A stretch of 39,428 bases of DNA from Betaproteobacteria bacterium (GCA_016194935.1 JACQAO010000004.1:1-39428); one strand, 5' to 3'; positions 8,455-18,821 are shown, counted from the stretch's first letter. Notes: a model not told the origin generated them from the sequence alone. Program-made: numbers and translations.

Positions 8455-9292
8455 AAGCCCTCCGTTCCTCCAGCAACTGAAATTGTTCGACATTCGCAGT
8501 CTGCCTTGCAATTTCGCAATAATCCGGCAATATTTCAATGCCGACGGAATTACGACCGAGACGACGCGCCACATCCAGCGTGGTGCCTGATCCGGCGAAA
8601 GGATCAAGCACCCAGTCGCCCTCGTCAGTGAATAATCGTATGAACCAATCGGGCAACGCGGAAGGAAAGGCGGCGCTATGGTTTTTGTTGCCACATTCGG
8701 TGGCCAGGTGCAGCACATTGGTCGGATAAGCCATCGTGCGCTCCATCCAGTTGGCGATGTTCTTGCCGAAGCCGCTGCCTACCTGTGAATCGTAGCGCAC
8801 CACATCGTTCTTTCCGAGAGATTTTAATCGCGCCCCGGCCCAGTCGCCCATCGGCACCATTACGGTTTCCTGGTTCATTTTGAATTTGCGCGATTTGGTA
8901 AAGTGCAGGCATCTTTCCCACGCATCCCGGAAACGATTCGGCCATTTGCCAGGGTAGCAGTTCTTCTTGTGCCAGATGTATTCCTCGGTCCACAGCCAAC
9001 CCTGTTTTTTTAGGGCCAGAATCAATTCTATGACATAGGTATGGCGTTCGCCGTTCTCGACCTTTTCCTTGATGTTAAGGACGAAAGAGCCGGTCGGTTT
9101 AAGTACTCGGAGGAATTCTTCCGAGCGAGGCAGAAACCATTCCACGTATTGTTCCGGCTTGACACCGCCATAGGTATGAATACGCCGATCCGCGTAAGGT
9201 GGCGAGGTGACGATGAGATCGAAGGAATTGTTGTCGAATGTTTTCAACATCTCCGCGCAATCACCCTGGATGATTCCCGTCTTGACGGTCAT
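8444..9292 (-). CDS. DNA methyltransferase, beta class (N4-cytosine or N6-adenine)
   Basis: 282 residues. The catalytic motif IV TSPPY (residues 29-33) comes before the AdoMet-binding motif [10 protein letters not shown] (230-238), the order of the beta class. The TSPPY form is frequent among N4-cytosine enzymes, so 4mC is the first guess. The start at 9292 is chosen from AAAGGA about 5 bases upstream and the overlap with the gatA stop (ATGA at 9289-9292). No full-length restriction endonuclease is next to it; only a 73-residue protein follows, so it may act as a solitary methyltransferase. The gene looks lower in GC than gatA and gatB, which suggests transfer. It sits inside the essential gat operon and would be expressed with it. 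Confidence 0.92.
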   Translation of the reverse strand: MTVKTGIIQGDCAEMLKTFDNNSFDLIVTSPPYADRRIHTYGGVKPEQYVEWFLPRSEEFLRVLKPTGSFVLNIKEKVENGERHTYVIELILALKKQGWLWTEEYIWHKKNCYPGKWPNRFRDAWERCLHFTKSRKFKMNQETVMVPMGDWAGARLKSLGKNDVVRYDSQVGSGFGKNIANWMERTMAYPTNVLHLATECGNKNHSAAFPSALPDWFIRLFTDEGDWVLDPFAGSGTTLDVARRLGRNSVGIEILPDYCEIARQTANVEQFQLLEERRAYVG

Positions 9293-10746
9293 GCTGATCC
9301 TTTCGGCATTTGTGCATGCCAATCCGTGACCTGCTGGTAGCGATGGGCGACGTTGAGCATGCGCGCTTCGTCGAAATAGTTGCCGATCAGTTGCAGGCCG
9401 ATCGGCAGTTTGCCGGCGTCGAAGCCGCAGGGCAGGGACATGCCCGGCAGGCCGGCGAGATTGGCGGGGATGGTGTAGATGTCGGACAGGTACATTTGCA
9501 CCGGATCGTTGCTTTTCGCGCCGAATTCGAAAGCGGTTCCCGGCGCGGTGGGGCCGGCGATGATGTCGCAGTGTTTGAAGGCCTCGACGAAATCGTTGGC
9601 GATGAGGCGGCGGATTTTCTGCGCTTGCAGGTAGTAGGCGTCGTAATAGCCGTGCGACAGCACATAAGTGCCGATCAGGATGCGGCGTTTCACTTCTTCG
9701 CCAAAGCCCTGGGCGCGGCTCTTGCGATACATGTCGGCCAAGTCAACGTATTCAGGGGCGCGGTAGCCGTAGCGCACGCCGTCGAAGCGGGACAGGTTGG
9801 AGCTGGCCTCTGCCGGTGCGATCACATAGTAAGCCGGCACCGACAGGCCCGAGCTGGGCAGGCTGATTTCGACGGTGCTGGCGCCGAGTTTGCGGTATTC
9901 GGCCAGCGCCGCTTCCACTGCGGCGCGCACACCGGGTTCCATGCCATCGCCGAAGAACTCCTTGGGCAAGCCTATGCGTAGACCTCGTAGAGGTTGTTCC
10001 AGATCGTGCGCATAATCCTGCGCCGGACGCTCCAGGCTGGTCGAGTCGCGGCTGTCGAAGCCGGCCATGGCGTTGAGCAGCAGGGCGCAATCCTCCACCG
10101 ACTTGGCCATCGGCCCGGCCTGGTCGAGCGAGGAAGCGAAGGCGATCATGCCGTAGCGGGAGACCACGCCGTAGGTCGGCTTCAGCCCGGTCAGGCCGCT
10201 CAGCGCGGCGGGCTGGCGGATCGAGCCGCCGGTGTCGGTGCCGGTGGCGGCGGGCGCCAGACGTGCGGCGATGGCGGCAGCCGAGCCGCCGGAGGAGCCG
10301 CCCGGTACGCGGTCGGTATTCCAGGGGTTTTTCACCGGGCCGTAGAACGAGGTTTCGTTGGACGAGCCCATGGCGAACTCGTCCATATTGCATTTGCCCA
10401 GGGTCACCATGCCGGCGCTCTTGAAGCGCTCGACGACATGGGCGTCGTAGGGGCTGACGAAGTTCGACAGCATTTTCGAGCCGCAGGTGGTGAGCCAGCC
10501 CTCGGTGCAGAAGATGTCCTTGTAGGCAAGCGGGATGCCGGTGAGCGGGCCGGCGTCTCCCGCCGCCAGGCGGACATCGGCGGCGCGCGCCATCTCCAGG
10601 GTCTTGTCGCGGTCGACTGTGATGAAGGCGTTGAGTGCAGGGTTGAGGCGCTGGATGCGGTCGAGGAACAGCGTAGCCAGTTCGACCGCTGAAATCCGCT
10701 TCGCCGCCAGCGCTACGGAAAGCTCTCGCAACGTGGCATTGATCAT
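9289..10746 (-). CDS. gatA: Aspartyl/glutamyl-tRNA amidotransferase subunit A
   Basis: GatA is the glutaminase subunit that supplies ammonia to GatB. The 485-residue amidase-signature protein carries the Ser-cisSer-Lys triad: Lys76 (YKDIF), Ser151 ([10 protein letters not shown]) and Ser175 ([12 protein letters not shown]). The typical N-terminal [11 protein letters not shown] and [12 protein letters not shown] motifs are present. It is separated from gatC by 109 bases containing a strong palindrome and G-runs, so coupling to gatC is not tight. In contrast, its stop overlaps the methyltransferase start. Confidence 0.97.
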   Translation of the reverse strand: MINATLRELSVALAAKRISAVELATLFLDRIQRLNPALNAFITVDRDKTLEMARAADVRLAAGDAGPLTGIPLAYKDIFCTEGWLTTCGSKMLSNFVSPYDAHVVERFKSAGMVTLGKCNMDEFAMGSSNETSFYGPVKNPWNTDRVPGGSSGGSAAAIAARLAPAATGTDTGGSIRQPAALSGLTGLKPTYGVVSRYGMIAFASSLDQAGPMAKSVEDCALLLNAMAGFDSRDSTSLERPAQDYAHDLEQPLRGLRIGLPKEFFGDGMEPGVRAAVEAALAEYRKLGASTVEISLPSSGLSVPAYYVIAPAEASSNLSRFDGVRYGYRAPEYVDLADMYRKSRAQGFGEEVKRRILIGTYVLSHGYYDAYYLQAQKIRRLIANDFVEAFKHCDIIAGPTAPGTAFEFGAKSNDPVQMYLSDIYTIPANLAGLPGMSLPCGFDAGKLPIGLQLIGNYFDEARMLNVAHRYQQVTDWHAQMPKGSA

Positions 10747-10754
10747 AACTGTTT

Positions 10755-10775
10755 CTCTCCCGCCAGGCGGGAGAG
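10755..10775. repeat. REP-like GC-rich palindrome between gatC and gatA
   Basis: CTCTCCCGCC-A-GGCGGGAGAG: perfect 10-base arms around one base, 8 bases upstream of gatA. Together with the adjoining CACCCCCGCCCTGGGG it resembles the repetitive extragenic elements scattered through many proteobacterial genomes. It may stabilise or pause the gat mRNA. Confidence 0.65.
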
Positions 10776-10796
10776 CCGGTTAGTCACCCCCGCCCT

Positions 10797-10838
10797 GGGG
10801 CCGGGGGCCGGGGGGTGGGGGGTCACAAGGGGTGGGGG
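10797..10838 (+). other. G-run cluster, possible G-quadruplex
   Basis: Six runs of four to six G (10797-10800, 10803-10807, 10810-10815, 10817-10822, 10829-10832, 10834-10838) with loops of 1-6 bases on the plus strand, between gatC and gatA. The plus strand is the template for gat transcription. Quadruplex formation is predicted from the pattern only. Confidence 0.55.
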
Positions 10839-10840
10839 TG

Positions 10841-10860
10841 AATGAATCGTCAGATTCATT
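10841..10860. repeat. 8-bp hairpin at the end of gatC
   Basis: AATGAATC-GTCA-GATTCATT, overlapping the gatC stop codon. No T-run follows on the minus strand, so it is not a clear terminator. Confidence 0.5.
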
Positions 10861-11146
10861 CTATTACCCTGGGTACCAGGTACAGCCCGGCTTCGGCTTC
10901 CGGGGCAATGGCCTGGAAAACTTCGCGGCGGTCGATGGTTTCGGTGACCACATCCGCCCGCAGCCGCTGGGAAACATCCACGGCATGGGCCATCGGCGCA
11001 ATGCCTGCGGTGTTGACCGCTTGCAGTTGTTCGATCAGGTCGAAAATAGCGTTCAGCCGGTCACGGGTCTGGGCGGCTTCCGCAGGGGAGATTTCAATAT
11101 GGGCAAGGCGCGCGATGCGCTCCACCTGGTCGAGGTTCAAGGACAT
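10856..11146 (-). CDS. gatC: Aspartyl/glutamyl-tRNA amidotransferase subunit C
   Basis: GatC, 96 residues, wraps around GatA and GatB and stabilises the complex. The sequence shows the family pattern: [20 protein letters not shown] at the N-terminus, then the helical [15 protein letters not shown], and the C-terminal [18 protein letters not shown]...[20 protein letters not shown]. First gene of the minus-strand gat operon, divergent from mreB across 140 bases. Confidence 0.95.
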   Translation of the reverse strand: MSLNLDQVERIARLAHIEISPAEAAQTRDRLNAIFDLIEQLQAVNTAGIAPMAHAVDVSQRLRADVVTETIDRREVFQAIAPEAEAGLYLVPRVIE

Positions 11147-11262
11147 TCCGGGGCTAATGAGGCTTAAATTGCGAAGCGTGTTAGGGTATCATATTGCACT
11201 TTGACCCTGCACCTTCTTCGTCGCGCTCGTCACGTATCCGGGCGGCTGCGCGGCCTTACTGA

Positions 11263-12330
<1,068 letters not shown>

Positions 12331-12426
12331 GCTTTGCTCCGTGTAGGGTGGCAAGCGGCGCTGAGAATGTGGCGCGCCCTGCGTTTTTACCACCCTTAAA
12401 CCATTGGAGCAGGCGAACCACTCTTG

Positions 12427-13341
12427 ATGTCCGTTGTCGGCCACCAGCCGCCCCCCTTCTTTAATCGCGGTCCGGCGCCTCTGGCCCGGCTGGCGTTTTT
12501 TGTCGCGCTGTCCCTGCTGCTGCTGGTGCTGGATCTGCGTTTCCATACCCTGGAACTGGTGCGCCAGGGCGTAGCGCTCATCACCTATCCCATGCAGCGG
12601 CTCGCTTACGCGCCGGAGGAGGCTTTTGGCCGATGGGATAACTACCTGACCAGCCTGGCGGCTTTGGAACAAGAGAACGCCGAGTTGCGTCAAAAGCAGT
12701 TAACCACCGCCCGGTTGTTGTTGCGCCAGGAGCACCTTGAACAGGAAAATCAGCGCCTGCGCGCGCTGCTCGACATGAAACAGCGCCAGCCCGTTACCAG
12801 CCAGGTGGCGGAAATTCTCTACGCTGCGCGCGACCCTTTCTCGCGCCGGGTGGTACTCGACAAGGGTACCCGGCAAAATATCGCAGCCGGCCAGGTGGTG
12901 GTCGATGAACTGGGGGTCATCGGCCAGGTGACGCGGGCCTTCCCGATGATCTCCGAGGCCACCCTGATTACCGACAAGGATCAGGCGGTGCCGGTGCAGA
13001 TCGTCAGGAACGGCCTGCGCTCGGTGTTGTTCGGCACCGGCGACGGCAATCTCGAGTTGCGCTTTCTGGCCGCCAATGCCGATGTACAGGCCGGCGACGT
13101 GCTGGTCACTTCCGGCCTCGATGATGTCTATCTGCCGGGGCTGCCGGTGGCCAAGGTGACGCGGGTCGACCGCGACACCACTTACGCCTTCGCCCGCATC
13201 CTCTGCGAACCGATCGCCGGCGTGGAACGCCACGGCCAGGTGCTGGTGCTGGGGCCGCGCGAAGCGCCGCCACCGCCGCCGCCTGCGGTAGAAACCCAGG
13301 ATAAGCCGGACAAAGGCCGGAAAGGCAAGAGGAAGGAGTAA
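12427..13341 (+). CDS. mreC: Rod-shape determining protein MreC
   Basis: About 304 residues. One N-terminal membrane segment (RLAFFVALSLLLLVLDLRF), a periplasmic coiled coil (LAALEQENAELRQKQ...EQENQRLRALLDMKQ), then the two beta-barrel domains (QVAEILYAARDPFSRRVVLDKG; GVIGQVTRAFP; VLVTSGLDDVYLPGLPVAKV). It ends in a proline run and a Lys-rich tail that is longer than in many homologues. MreC links MreB to PBP2. ATG 12427 is preferred over the adjacent TTG 12424; the ribosome site (GGAGCAGG) is rather far upstream. It lies 96 bases after mreB. Confidence 0.95.
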   Translation: MSVVGHQPPPFFNRGPAPLARLAFFVALSLLLLVLDLRFHTLELVRQGVALITYPMQRLAYAPEEAFGRWDNYLTSLAALEQENAELRQKQLTTARLLLRQEHLEQENQRLRALLDMKQRQPVTSQVAEILYAARDPFSRRVVLDKGTRQNIAAGQVVVDELGVIGQVTRAFPMISEATLITDKDQAVPVQIVRNGLRSVLFGTGDGNLELRFLAANADVQAGDVLVTSGLDDVYLPGLPVAKVTRVDRDTTYAFARILCEPIAGVERHGQVLVLGPREAPPPPPPAVETQDKPDKGRKGKRKE

Positions 13342-13343
13342 GC

Positions 13344-13865
13344 ATGCAGCCCACCCCGGCCTCCAAGCGGATTCTCTTGCCGGTACGCGGCTGGTTCATC
13401 CTGTTAACCCTGGTGCTGGCGATGTTCGCCAACATGATTCCGTTTGGGCGCTTGCCCGGCTTGCCCGACTGGCTGGCGCTGGTGCTGGCTTTCTGGTGCA
13501 TCCGCGAGCCGTTCAAGGTCGGCATGGCGGCGGCTTTTCTGGCGGGCATCGTGATGGACGTGGGCTCCGCCAGCGTGATGGGCCAGCATTCTCTGGCGTA
13601 TGTGTTGCTGGCTTTTGCCGCCGGCGGATTGTCGCGCCGCATACTGGGATTTCCTCTGCTGCAGCAGGCCATGCAAATTCTCCCGTTACTGCTGGGGGCG
13701 CAACTGGTGATGCTCGTCGCGCGCATGCTCGGCGGCGCCGATTTTCCCGGCTTGCTGTATTTTCTGGGCAGCTTCAGCGCCGCTTTACTCTGGCCGCCGC
13801 TGACTTATCTGCTGCTGCTGCCGCAATATCAGCCGGTCGAGAAGGACGAGAACCGCCCGATTTAG
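13344..13865 (+). CDS. mreD: Rod-shape determining membrane protein MreD
   Basis: 173 residues, five or six membrane segments (FILLTLVLAMFANMIPF, PDWLALVLAFWCI, VGMAAAFLAGIVMDV, SLAYVLLAFAAGGLS, PLLLGAQLVMLVARML, LLYFLGSFSAALLWPPLTYLL). The GIVMDVGSASVMGQH motif is typical of MreD. It starts 2 bases after mreC with AAGGAG 5 bases upstream. Partner of MreC and PBP2 in lateral wall synthesis. Confidence 0.93.
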   Translation: MQPTPASKRILLPVRGWFILLTLVLAMFANMIPFGRLPGLPDWLALVLAFWCIREPFKVGMAAAFLAGIVMDVGSASVMGQHSLAYVLLAFAAGGLSRRILGFPLLQQAMQILPLLLGAQLVMLVARMLGGADFPGLLYFLGSFSAALLWPPLTYLLLLPQYQPVEKDENRPI

Positions 13866-13883
13866 GGCGTGACACACCAGGTC

Positions 13884-15770
13884 ATGGAATTCAAAAACCC
13901 AGAACAGGAAATTGTGCGTTTCCAGCGGCGCCTGGCGGTTGCCAGCGGCTTCGTGCTGGTTATTTTTATCCTGCTGTTCGCCCGCTTTTTCTGGCTGCAA
14001 GTGGTTCAGTACAGCTACTACCAGACACGCGCTGAAGACAACCGCATTTCGCTGGTGCCGATTACCCCCAATCGCGGCTTGATCCTGGATCGCAACGGCG
14101 TGGTGATGGCGCGCAATTATTCAGCCTATACGCTGGAAATCACGCCGGCCCGGGCTGGCGATCTGGAAACGGTGATCGACGGCTTGTCCAGGGTGATCGA
14201 AATTCAACCGAGGGATCGCAAGCGCTTCAAGAAACTCCTGGAAGAAAGCAAGAATTTCGAGTCGCTGCCGATCAGGACGCGCCTGACGGATGAAGAGGTT
14301 GCCAAATTCATCGCGCACCGCTACCGCTTCCCCGGCGTCGACATCAAGGCGCGCCTGTTTCGCCAATATCCCTACAACGAATCCGCCTCGCACCTGTTGG
14401 GTTATATCGGCCGCATCAATGACCGCGATCTGGATCGCATCGAGGAAAAAGACGCTGAACCCAATTATCGCGGCACCGAACACTTCGGCAAGACCGGGCT
14501 GGAGCAGAAGTACGAGTTCGAGTTGCATGGCCAGACCGGTTTTGAAAAAGTCGAGGTCGATGCCGGAGGCCGTGCCGTGCGGGTGCTCTCGCGCGTTCCG
14601 CCGGTGTCGGGAAACAACCTGACACTCACGGTCGACTTCAAACTACAGGAGGTCGCCGAACGGGCCTTCGGCGACCGGCGTGGCGCGCTGGTGGCGATTG
14701 ATCCCGCCAGCGGCGGCATCCTCGCCCTGGTATCGGTGCCTGGTTATGATCCCAACATGTTTGTCGAAGGCATCGATCCGCAAAACTGGGACGCACTGAA
14801 TAACTCGCCGGACAAGCCGATGGTGAACCGTGCTCTCAACGGCACCTATCCCCCCGGCTCCACCTTCAAACCCTATATGGCGCTGGCTGCGCTGGAAATC
14901 GGCAAACGCACGCCGCAGCAAACAATTTTCGATCCCGGTTTCTACAGTTTCGGCGGCCATGTATTTCGTGACGACAAGAAAGGCGGACACGGCACCGTAG
15001 ATATGTACCAGTCCATCGTGCAGTCCTGCGATACCTATTACTACATGCTGGCCAATGACCTGGGCATTGATAACATCGCCAGCTTCATGCGCCAGTTCGG
15101 CTTCGGGCAACGTACCGGGGTCGATCTTGAGGGTGAGTCGGAGGGCGTGCTGCCCTCGCAGGAATGGAAGCGGAAACATTTCAAGAAACCCGAGCAGCAA
15201 CGCTGGTTTGCCGGCGAAACCATCAGCATCGGCATCGGCCAGGGTTATAACGCCTATACCCCGATCCAGATGGCGCAGGCGGTGGCGACACTGGCGAATA
15301 ATGGCGTCATGTATCGCCCGCACATCGTCAAATCCATCGCCGACGCCAAGACCGGGGTTGCCGTATCGATAGAGCCCAAGCCGCTGCGCACCATCCCCCT
15401 CAAGCCGCAGGACATCGAGACCATCAAGCAGGCGATGATCGGCGTAAATCGGGAGGGAACCGGCGCGCGCGCATTCGCCGGGGCTGAATATGTGTCCGCC
15501 GGCAAGACCGGCACGGCCCAGGTGTACAGCCTGAAAGGCGAGAAATACACGGAAGGCCATGTCGCCGAGCACATGCGCGACCATGCCTTGTTCATTGCCT
15601 TCGCACCTGCCGAGCAACCCAGGATCGCGCTGGCGGTGGTGGTCGAGAACGGCGGCTTCGGCGCGACGGCGGCGGCGCCGATTGCCCGCCAGGTGCTCGA
15701 CTACTATCTGCTCGGCAAGCTGCCCAAGGCGCCGCCGCCCGAGGCGGCGGCGGAAGACGAAGGAGACTGA
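13884..15770 (+). CDS. mrdA: Peptidoglycan D,D-transpeptidase PBP2 (elongation-specific)
   Basis: Inner-membrane transpeptidase that cross-links new peptidoglycan together with RodA. From ATG 13884 the product is about 628 residues: one N-terminal membrane helix (GFVLVIFILLFARFFWL), the PBP-dimer domain (ISLVPITPNRGLILDRNG...), then the transpeptidase domain with Ser326 in STFK, the SCD box (VQSCDTYYY) and KTG near residue 541. The start is uncertain: a GTG at 13869 is in frame; ATG 13884 matches the usual MxEFK N-terminus. The tail is rich in Pro and Glu. Confidence 0.95.
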   Translation: MEFKNPEQEIVRFQRRLAVASGFVLVIFILLFARFFWLQVVQYSYYQTRAEDNRISLVPITPNRGLILDRNGVVMARNYSAYTLEITPARAGDLETVIDGLSRVIEIQPRDRKRFKKLLEESKNFESLPIRTRLTDEEVAKFIAHRYRFPGVDIKARLFRQYPYNESASHLLGYIGRINDRDLDRIEEKDAEPNYRGTEHFGKTGLEQKYEFELHGQTGFEKVEVDAGGRAVRVLSRVPPVSGNNLTLTVDFKLQEVAERAFGDRRGALVAIDPASGGILALVSVPGYDPNMFVEGIDPQNWDALNNSPDKPMVNRALNGTYPPGSTFKPYMALAALEIGKRTPQQTIFDPGFYSFGGHVFRDDKKGGHGTVDMYQSIVQSCDTYYYMLANDLGIDNIASFMRQFGFGQRTGVDLEGESEGVLPSQEWKRKHFKKPEQQRWFAGETISIGIGQGYNAYTPIQMAQAVATLANNGVMYRPHIVKSIADAKTGVAVSIEPKPLRTIPLKPQDIETIKQAMIGVNREGTGARAFAGAEYVSAGKTGTAQVYSLKGEKYTEGHVAEHMRDHALFIAFAPAEQPRIALAVVVENGGFGATAAAPIARQVLDYYLLGKLPKAPPPEAAAEDEGD

Positions 15771-15771
15771 G

Positions 15772-16860
15772 ATGTTCGTGCGGAACCTCTGGCAGCGCCT
15801 GGCCGCCCCGATTGATCCGCCGCTGATGACACTGGCCACCTTGCTGCTCAGCTATGCGCTGCTGGTGGTAAGCAGCGCCTCCTATGACCGGATCGGCGCG
15901 CAACTGCTGAATACGCTGGTGGCGCTGGTGGTGATGCGGCTGGTCGCCCAGGTGCCGCCGCAGCGGCTGATGTATTTCGCTTTGCCGGTGTTCGTCGGCG
16001 GCGTGCTGCTGCTGATTGCGGTGGCCCTGTTCGGCGATATTTCCAAGGGCGCGCGGCGCTGGCTCAACCTCGGCTTCATGCGCGTCCAGCCCTCCGAGAT
16101 CATGAAGATCGCCATGCCGCTGATGCTGGCCTGGTATTTCCAGCGCCACGAGACTTTCCTGCGCCTGCGCGAGTATGTGGTGGCGGCGATCCTGCTGCTG
16201 CTGCCGGTGGTGCTGATCGCCAGGCAGCCCGATCTCGGCACGGCGCTGCTGGTGCTGGCTGCCGGCTTCTATGTGATATTTCTGGCCGGCCTGTCATGGA
16301 AAATTCTGATCGGCCTCGCCGTCTCCGCCATGGCGGCGGCGCCGCTGGCCTGGTCGATGCTGCACGACTACCAGCGCAGCCGCATCATGACCCTGCTCGA
16401 CCCCGAGGCTGATCCCCTCGGCAAAGGTTTCCATATCATCCAGTCGACCATCGCCATCGGCTCCGGCGGCATACTCGGCAAGGGCTGGGGGCAGGGCACC
16501 CAGGCCCAACTGGAGTTCATTCCCGAACGTCATACGGATTTCATTTTCGCCGTGCTCTCCGAAGAATTCGGCCTGCTCGGCAATACCCTGCTGTTGATCC
16601 TGTATGCACTACTGATCGGGCGCGGCATGATGATCGCCGCCAATGCCCCGACGCTGTTTACCCGCCTGCTGGCCGGCAGCATCACGCTGATTTTTTTCAC
16701 TTACGCTTTCGTCAACATGGGCATGGTCAGCGGCCTGTTGCCGGTGGTGGGCGTGCCGTTGCCGTTTATCAGTTACGGCGGCACATCACTGACCACGCTG
16801 TTCATCGGCATCGGAATTTTAATGAGCATCCACAAGCACCGGATGCTGGTGCAAAAATGA
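15772..16860 (+). CDS. rodA: Rod-shape glycosyltransferase RodA (SEDS family)
   Basis: 362 residues with about ten membrane segments. SEDS glycosyltransferase that polymerises lipid II together with PBP2. Family motifs: GARRWLNLGFMRVQPSEIMKI, RQPDLGTALLVLAAGFYV, QSTIAIGSGGILGKGWGQGT, and RHTDFIFAVLSEEFGLLG containing the conserved aspartate needed for activity; it ends with PLPFISYGGTSL. The start lies one base after the mrdA stop, with AGGAGA about 5 bases upstream. Its stop overlaps rlpA (ATGA). Confidence 0.96.
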   Translation: MFVRNLWQRLAAPIDPPLMTLATLLLSYALLVVSSASYDRIGAQLLNTLVALVVMRLVAQVPPQRLMYFALPVFVGGVLLLIAVALFGDISKGARRWLNLGFMRVQPSEIMKIAMPLMLAWYFQRHETFLRLREYVVAAILLLLPVVLIARQPDLGTALLVLAAGFYVIFLAGLSWKILIGLAVSAMAAAPLAWSMLHDYQRSRIMTLLDPEADPLGKGFHIIQSTIAIGSGGILGKGWGQGTQAQLEFIPERHTDFIFAVLSEEFGLLGNTLLLILYALLIGRGMMIAANAPTLFTRLLAGSITLIFFTYAFVNMGMVSGLLPVVGVPLPFISYGGTSLTTLFIGIGILMSIHKHRMLVQK

Positions 16861-17885
16861 CCTTGCGCCATGGCTGGCTGCTGTTGCCGCCTTTGCTGCT
16901 GGCCGCGTGCGGCAGTCAACCGCCGCGGCCAACGATAGAGCGTCCCGCGGTGTCTTCACCTTCGCTTGCACCGCAAGCCGCAGGCAAACCGCTTGCATCA
17001 CCGCCTGCCGTGGTGCAGAAACGCGGCGGCGGTTACTACCAGGACGACGGCCCCGGCGATAACCCACCGTCGCCGGAATTTCTCGCCGCCATCCCTGATG
17101 CCGAGCCGAAAGCCGAACCCTTGCACCGTTACGCCAACAAGCCTTACACAGTGCTTGGACAGACCTATCTGCCGATGACGACACTCAAACCCTACCAGGC
17201 GCGGGGCGTGGGGAGTTGGTATGGCCGCAAGTTCCAGGGCCAGAAAACTTCCTCCGGCGAAATCTACGACATGTACGGCATGAGCGCCGCCCATCCCACC
17301 CTGCCGATTCCCAGCTATGCCCGCGTCACCAACCTCTCCAACGGCAAGTCGGTGGTGGTGCGTATCAACGACCGTGGCCCGTTTCACTCTGGCCGCTTGA
17401 TCGACTTGTCCTACGCAGCGGCGTGGAAGCTCGGTTATATCGGCAATGGCAGCACTATGCTGGAGGTCGACAGCATCCTGCCCGGAACCATGCTGGCGGC
17501 AAAACAAACGCCGCAGACGCCGCAGACGCCGGCGAAACCTGCCGAAGCCGACGCAGCCCCCGACCCGATCGAGCAGCTTGTACAGCGCGCTGAAACGCCT
17601 GTGACGATACCTGCGATACCTGAAATACGCGAGTCACACGGCGTGTTCCTGCAACTCGGCGCATTCAGCAATCACGACAACGCCGAGAGTCTCAGGTTTC
17701 GCCTGAGCCGAGATCTATCGGGATTGCCGGACGCCGCTGAGCTGAACGGCAAACTGGCGGTGCAGGCGCGCGGCGGCGTCTACCGCGTGCAACTTGGCCC
17801 CTGGCGGGATCATGCGCAAGCCCAGCACACGGCAGAGCGCTTGCGTGAGGCATTCGAAATGCAATCGGTGGTGGTGCATCAGTAG
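16857..17885 (+). CDS. rlpA: Endolytic peptidoglycan transglycosylase RlpA, lipoprotein
   Basis: 342 residues. A lipoprotein signal (LLPPLLLAACG, lipobox LAAC) predicts outer-membrane anchoring. The double-psi beta-barrel domain (GVGSWYGRKFQGQKTSSGE...RVTNLSNGKSVVVRINDRGPF) is followed by a C-terminal SPOR domain (GVFLQLGAFSNHDNAESLRF...YRVQLGPWRDHAQAQ) that binds denuded glycan at division sites. RlpA cleaves such strands. Between the domains is a linker with two short 9-base in-frame tandem arrays (PQTPQTP and IPAIPEI). ATGA overlap with rodA. In many betaproteobacteria dacC follows closely; here an 8-kb block intervenes. Confidence 0.95.
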   Translation: MTLRHGWLLLPPLLLAACGSQPPRPTIERPAVSSPSLAPQAAGKPLASPPAVVQKRGGGYYQDDGPGDNPPSPEFLAAIPDAEPKAEPLHRYANKPYTVLGQTYLPMTTLKPYQARGVGSWYGRKFQGQKTSSGEIYDMYGMSAAHPTLPIPSYARVTNLSNGKSVVVRINDRGPFHSGRLIDLSYAAAWKLGYIGNGSTMLEVDSILPGTMLAAKQTPQTPQTPAKPAEADAAPDPIEQLVQRAETPVTIPAIPEIRESHGVFLQLGAFSNHDNAESLRFRLSRDLSGLPDAAELNGKLAVQARGGVYRVQLGPWRDHAQAQHTAERLREAFEMQSVVVHQ

Positions 17886-17951
17886 CGCGATAGCGTAGGC
17901 GCCAGCCGATTTTTTTCTCTCAACAGTGCGAGGGCGCTGCCGTCGTCCAGA

Positions 17952-18761
17952 TTATCGACTTTGCAGTAAAGCCGCTGCAAATGCTTCCGGCTGTTCCCAG
18001 TGAGGCAGATGGCCCGCTTCGGAGATACCGAAAGTTTTTGTGACTCCCGCAAGTTGCGCTACATGCGCGATGGTTTCTGGTTTGTAGAGGCGGCTTTCGC
18101 TCCCATAAATGAATTGGCAATCGACATTCAGGCGAGGCAGCAAGCTGCGATAATCTTGTCCAGCCATGTCGATCCAGAGATTGGCCAAGCCTTCCGGGTT
18201 GTTGGAGCGCATGATCGTTGCGAAGCGTTGCACCAACGCCGGGTTGCTTACAGCGGTGTGTGCGAATAACTTGCTGGCGGTCAACTTTGCAATGCGCTCC
18301 CAATCGTTTTTGATCGAATGCGCCGTGTGACCCACACGATCCGCCGGATAGCCGCCCGCCAAGCCATGCATCCATTCGTCATCAGTGACGATTTTTGCCG
18401 TCATATCCACGATGGTGAGCTTATCCACCCCGGATTCGCCATAGGTGCGCAAATACTCCCATGCCGCCATAGCGCCCATGGACCAGCCGACCAGTGCAAA
18501 CTCAGTCAGTTTAAGGTGAACGATCAGCGTGCGCAGATCGCTCGCCAGCAGGCTGATCGTCAGGTTCCGGTTCGGGTGCTGCGATAAGCCGTGACCGCGC
18601 AGATCGGGAATGATCAGCCGCAAACCCTTTTTTGCCAGGGGCAACTGTTTATCGAAGAAAGCGCCCGTTGCAGCCCAGCCGTGCAGGAATATGACCGGCC
18701 TGCCGCTGCCTGCGTCGCGGTAGTGCAGTTGCGCCCCATCTTGCATGGTGATGACAGGCAT
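17952..18761 (-). CDS. Alpha/beta hydrolase
   Basis: About 269 residues. Alpha/beta-hydrolase fold with the oxyanion motif FLHGWAATG, a PDLRGHGLS strand-turn, the nucleophile elbow GWSMG (Ser94 from ATG 18761) and a catalytic His in AGHLPHWEQP. The acid is probably in the VDCQFIYGSESRL region. No signal peptide, so cytoplasmic. The substrate cannot be told; esters, lactones or thioesters are all possible. An in-frame ATG at 18782 is an alternative start. Divergent from the TetR gene, which together with the acyl-CoA genes beyond suggests a role in the same acyl metabolism. Confidence 0.9.
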   Translation of the reverse strand: MPVITMQDGAQLHYRDAGSGRPVIFLHGWAATGAFFDKQLPLAKKGLRLIIPDLRGHGLSQHPNRNLTISLLASDLRTLIVHLKLTEFALVGWSMGAMAAWEYLRTYGESGVDKLTIVDMTAKIVTDDEWMHGLAGGYPADRVGHTAHSIKNDWERIAKLTASKLFAHTAVSNPALVQRFATIMRSNNPEGLANLWIDMAGQDYRSLLPRLNVDCQFIYGSESRLYKPETIAHVAQLAGVTKTFGISEAGHLPHWEQPEAFAAALLQSR

Positions 18762-18799
18762 CACGCATTCAACCCTTGACATCGAAATTTTACGATCCT

Positions 18800-18821
18800 A
18801 ATATGTCGACTGAATCATATT
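18800..18821. promoter_or_regulatory. Candidate TetR operator between hydrolase and tetR genes
   Basis: Inverted arms AATATG and CATATT around 10 bases, centred in the 75-base gap between the divergent hydrolase and TetR genes. The size and place suit an operator shared by both promoters. Arms are short and AT-rich, so chance is possible. Confidence 0.35.

Noticed and set aside
9310..10692. Long plus-strand frames opposite gatA and gatB
   Set aside because: Antisense shadows of clearly recognised genes; no family features.
12331..12426. Separated GGGTGG/CCACCC arms between mreB and mreC as a regulatory hairpin
   Set aside because: Arms are short and the loop is long; chance is likely in this composition.
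13869..13883. GTG 13869 as the mrdA start
   Set aside because: The extra residues are not typical of PBP2; ATG 13884 fits the family N-terminus better, though the ribosome site is weak for both.
17886..17951. T-run (seven T) after rlpA as a terminator
   Set aside because: Only a three-pair GGC/GCC stem precedes it; too weak to support a rho-independent terminator.
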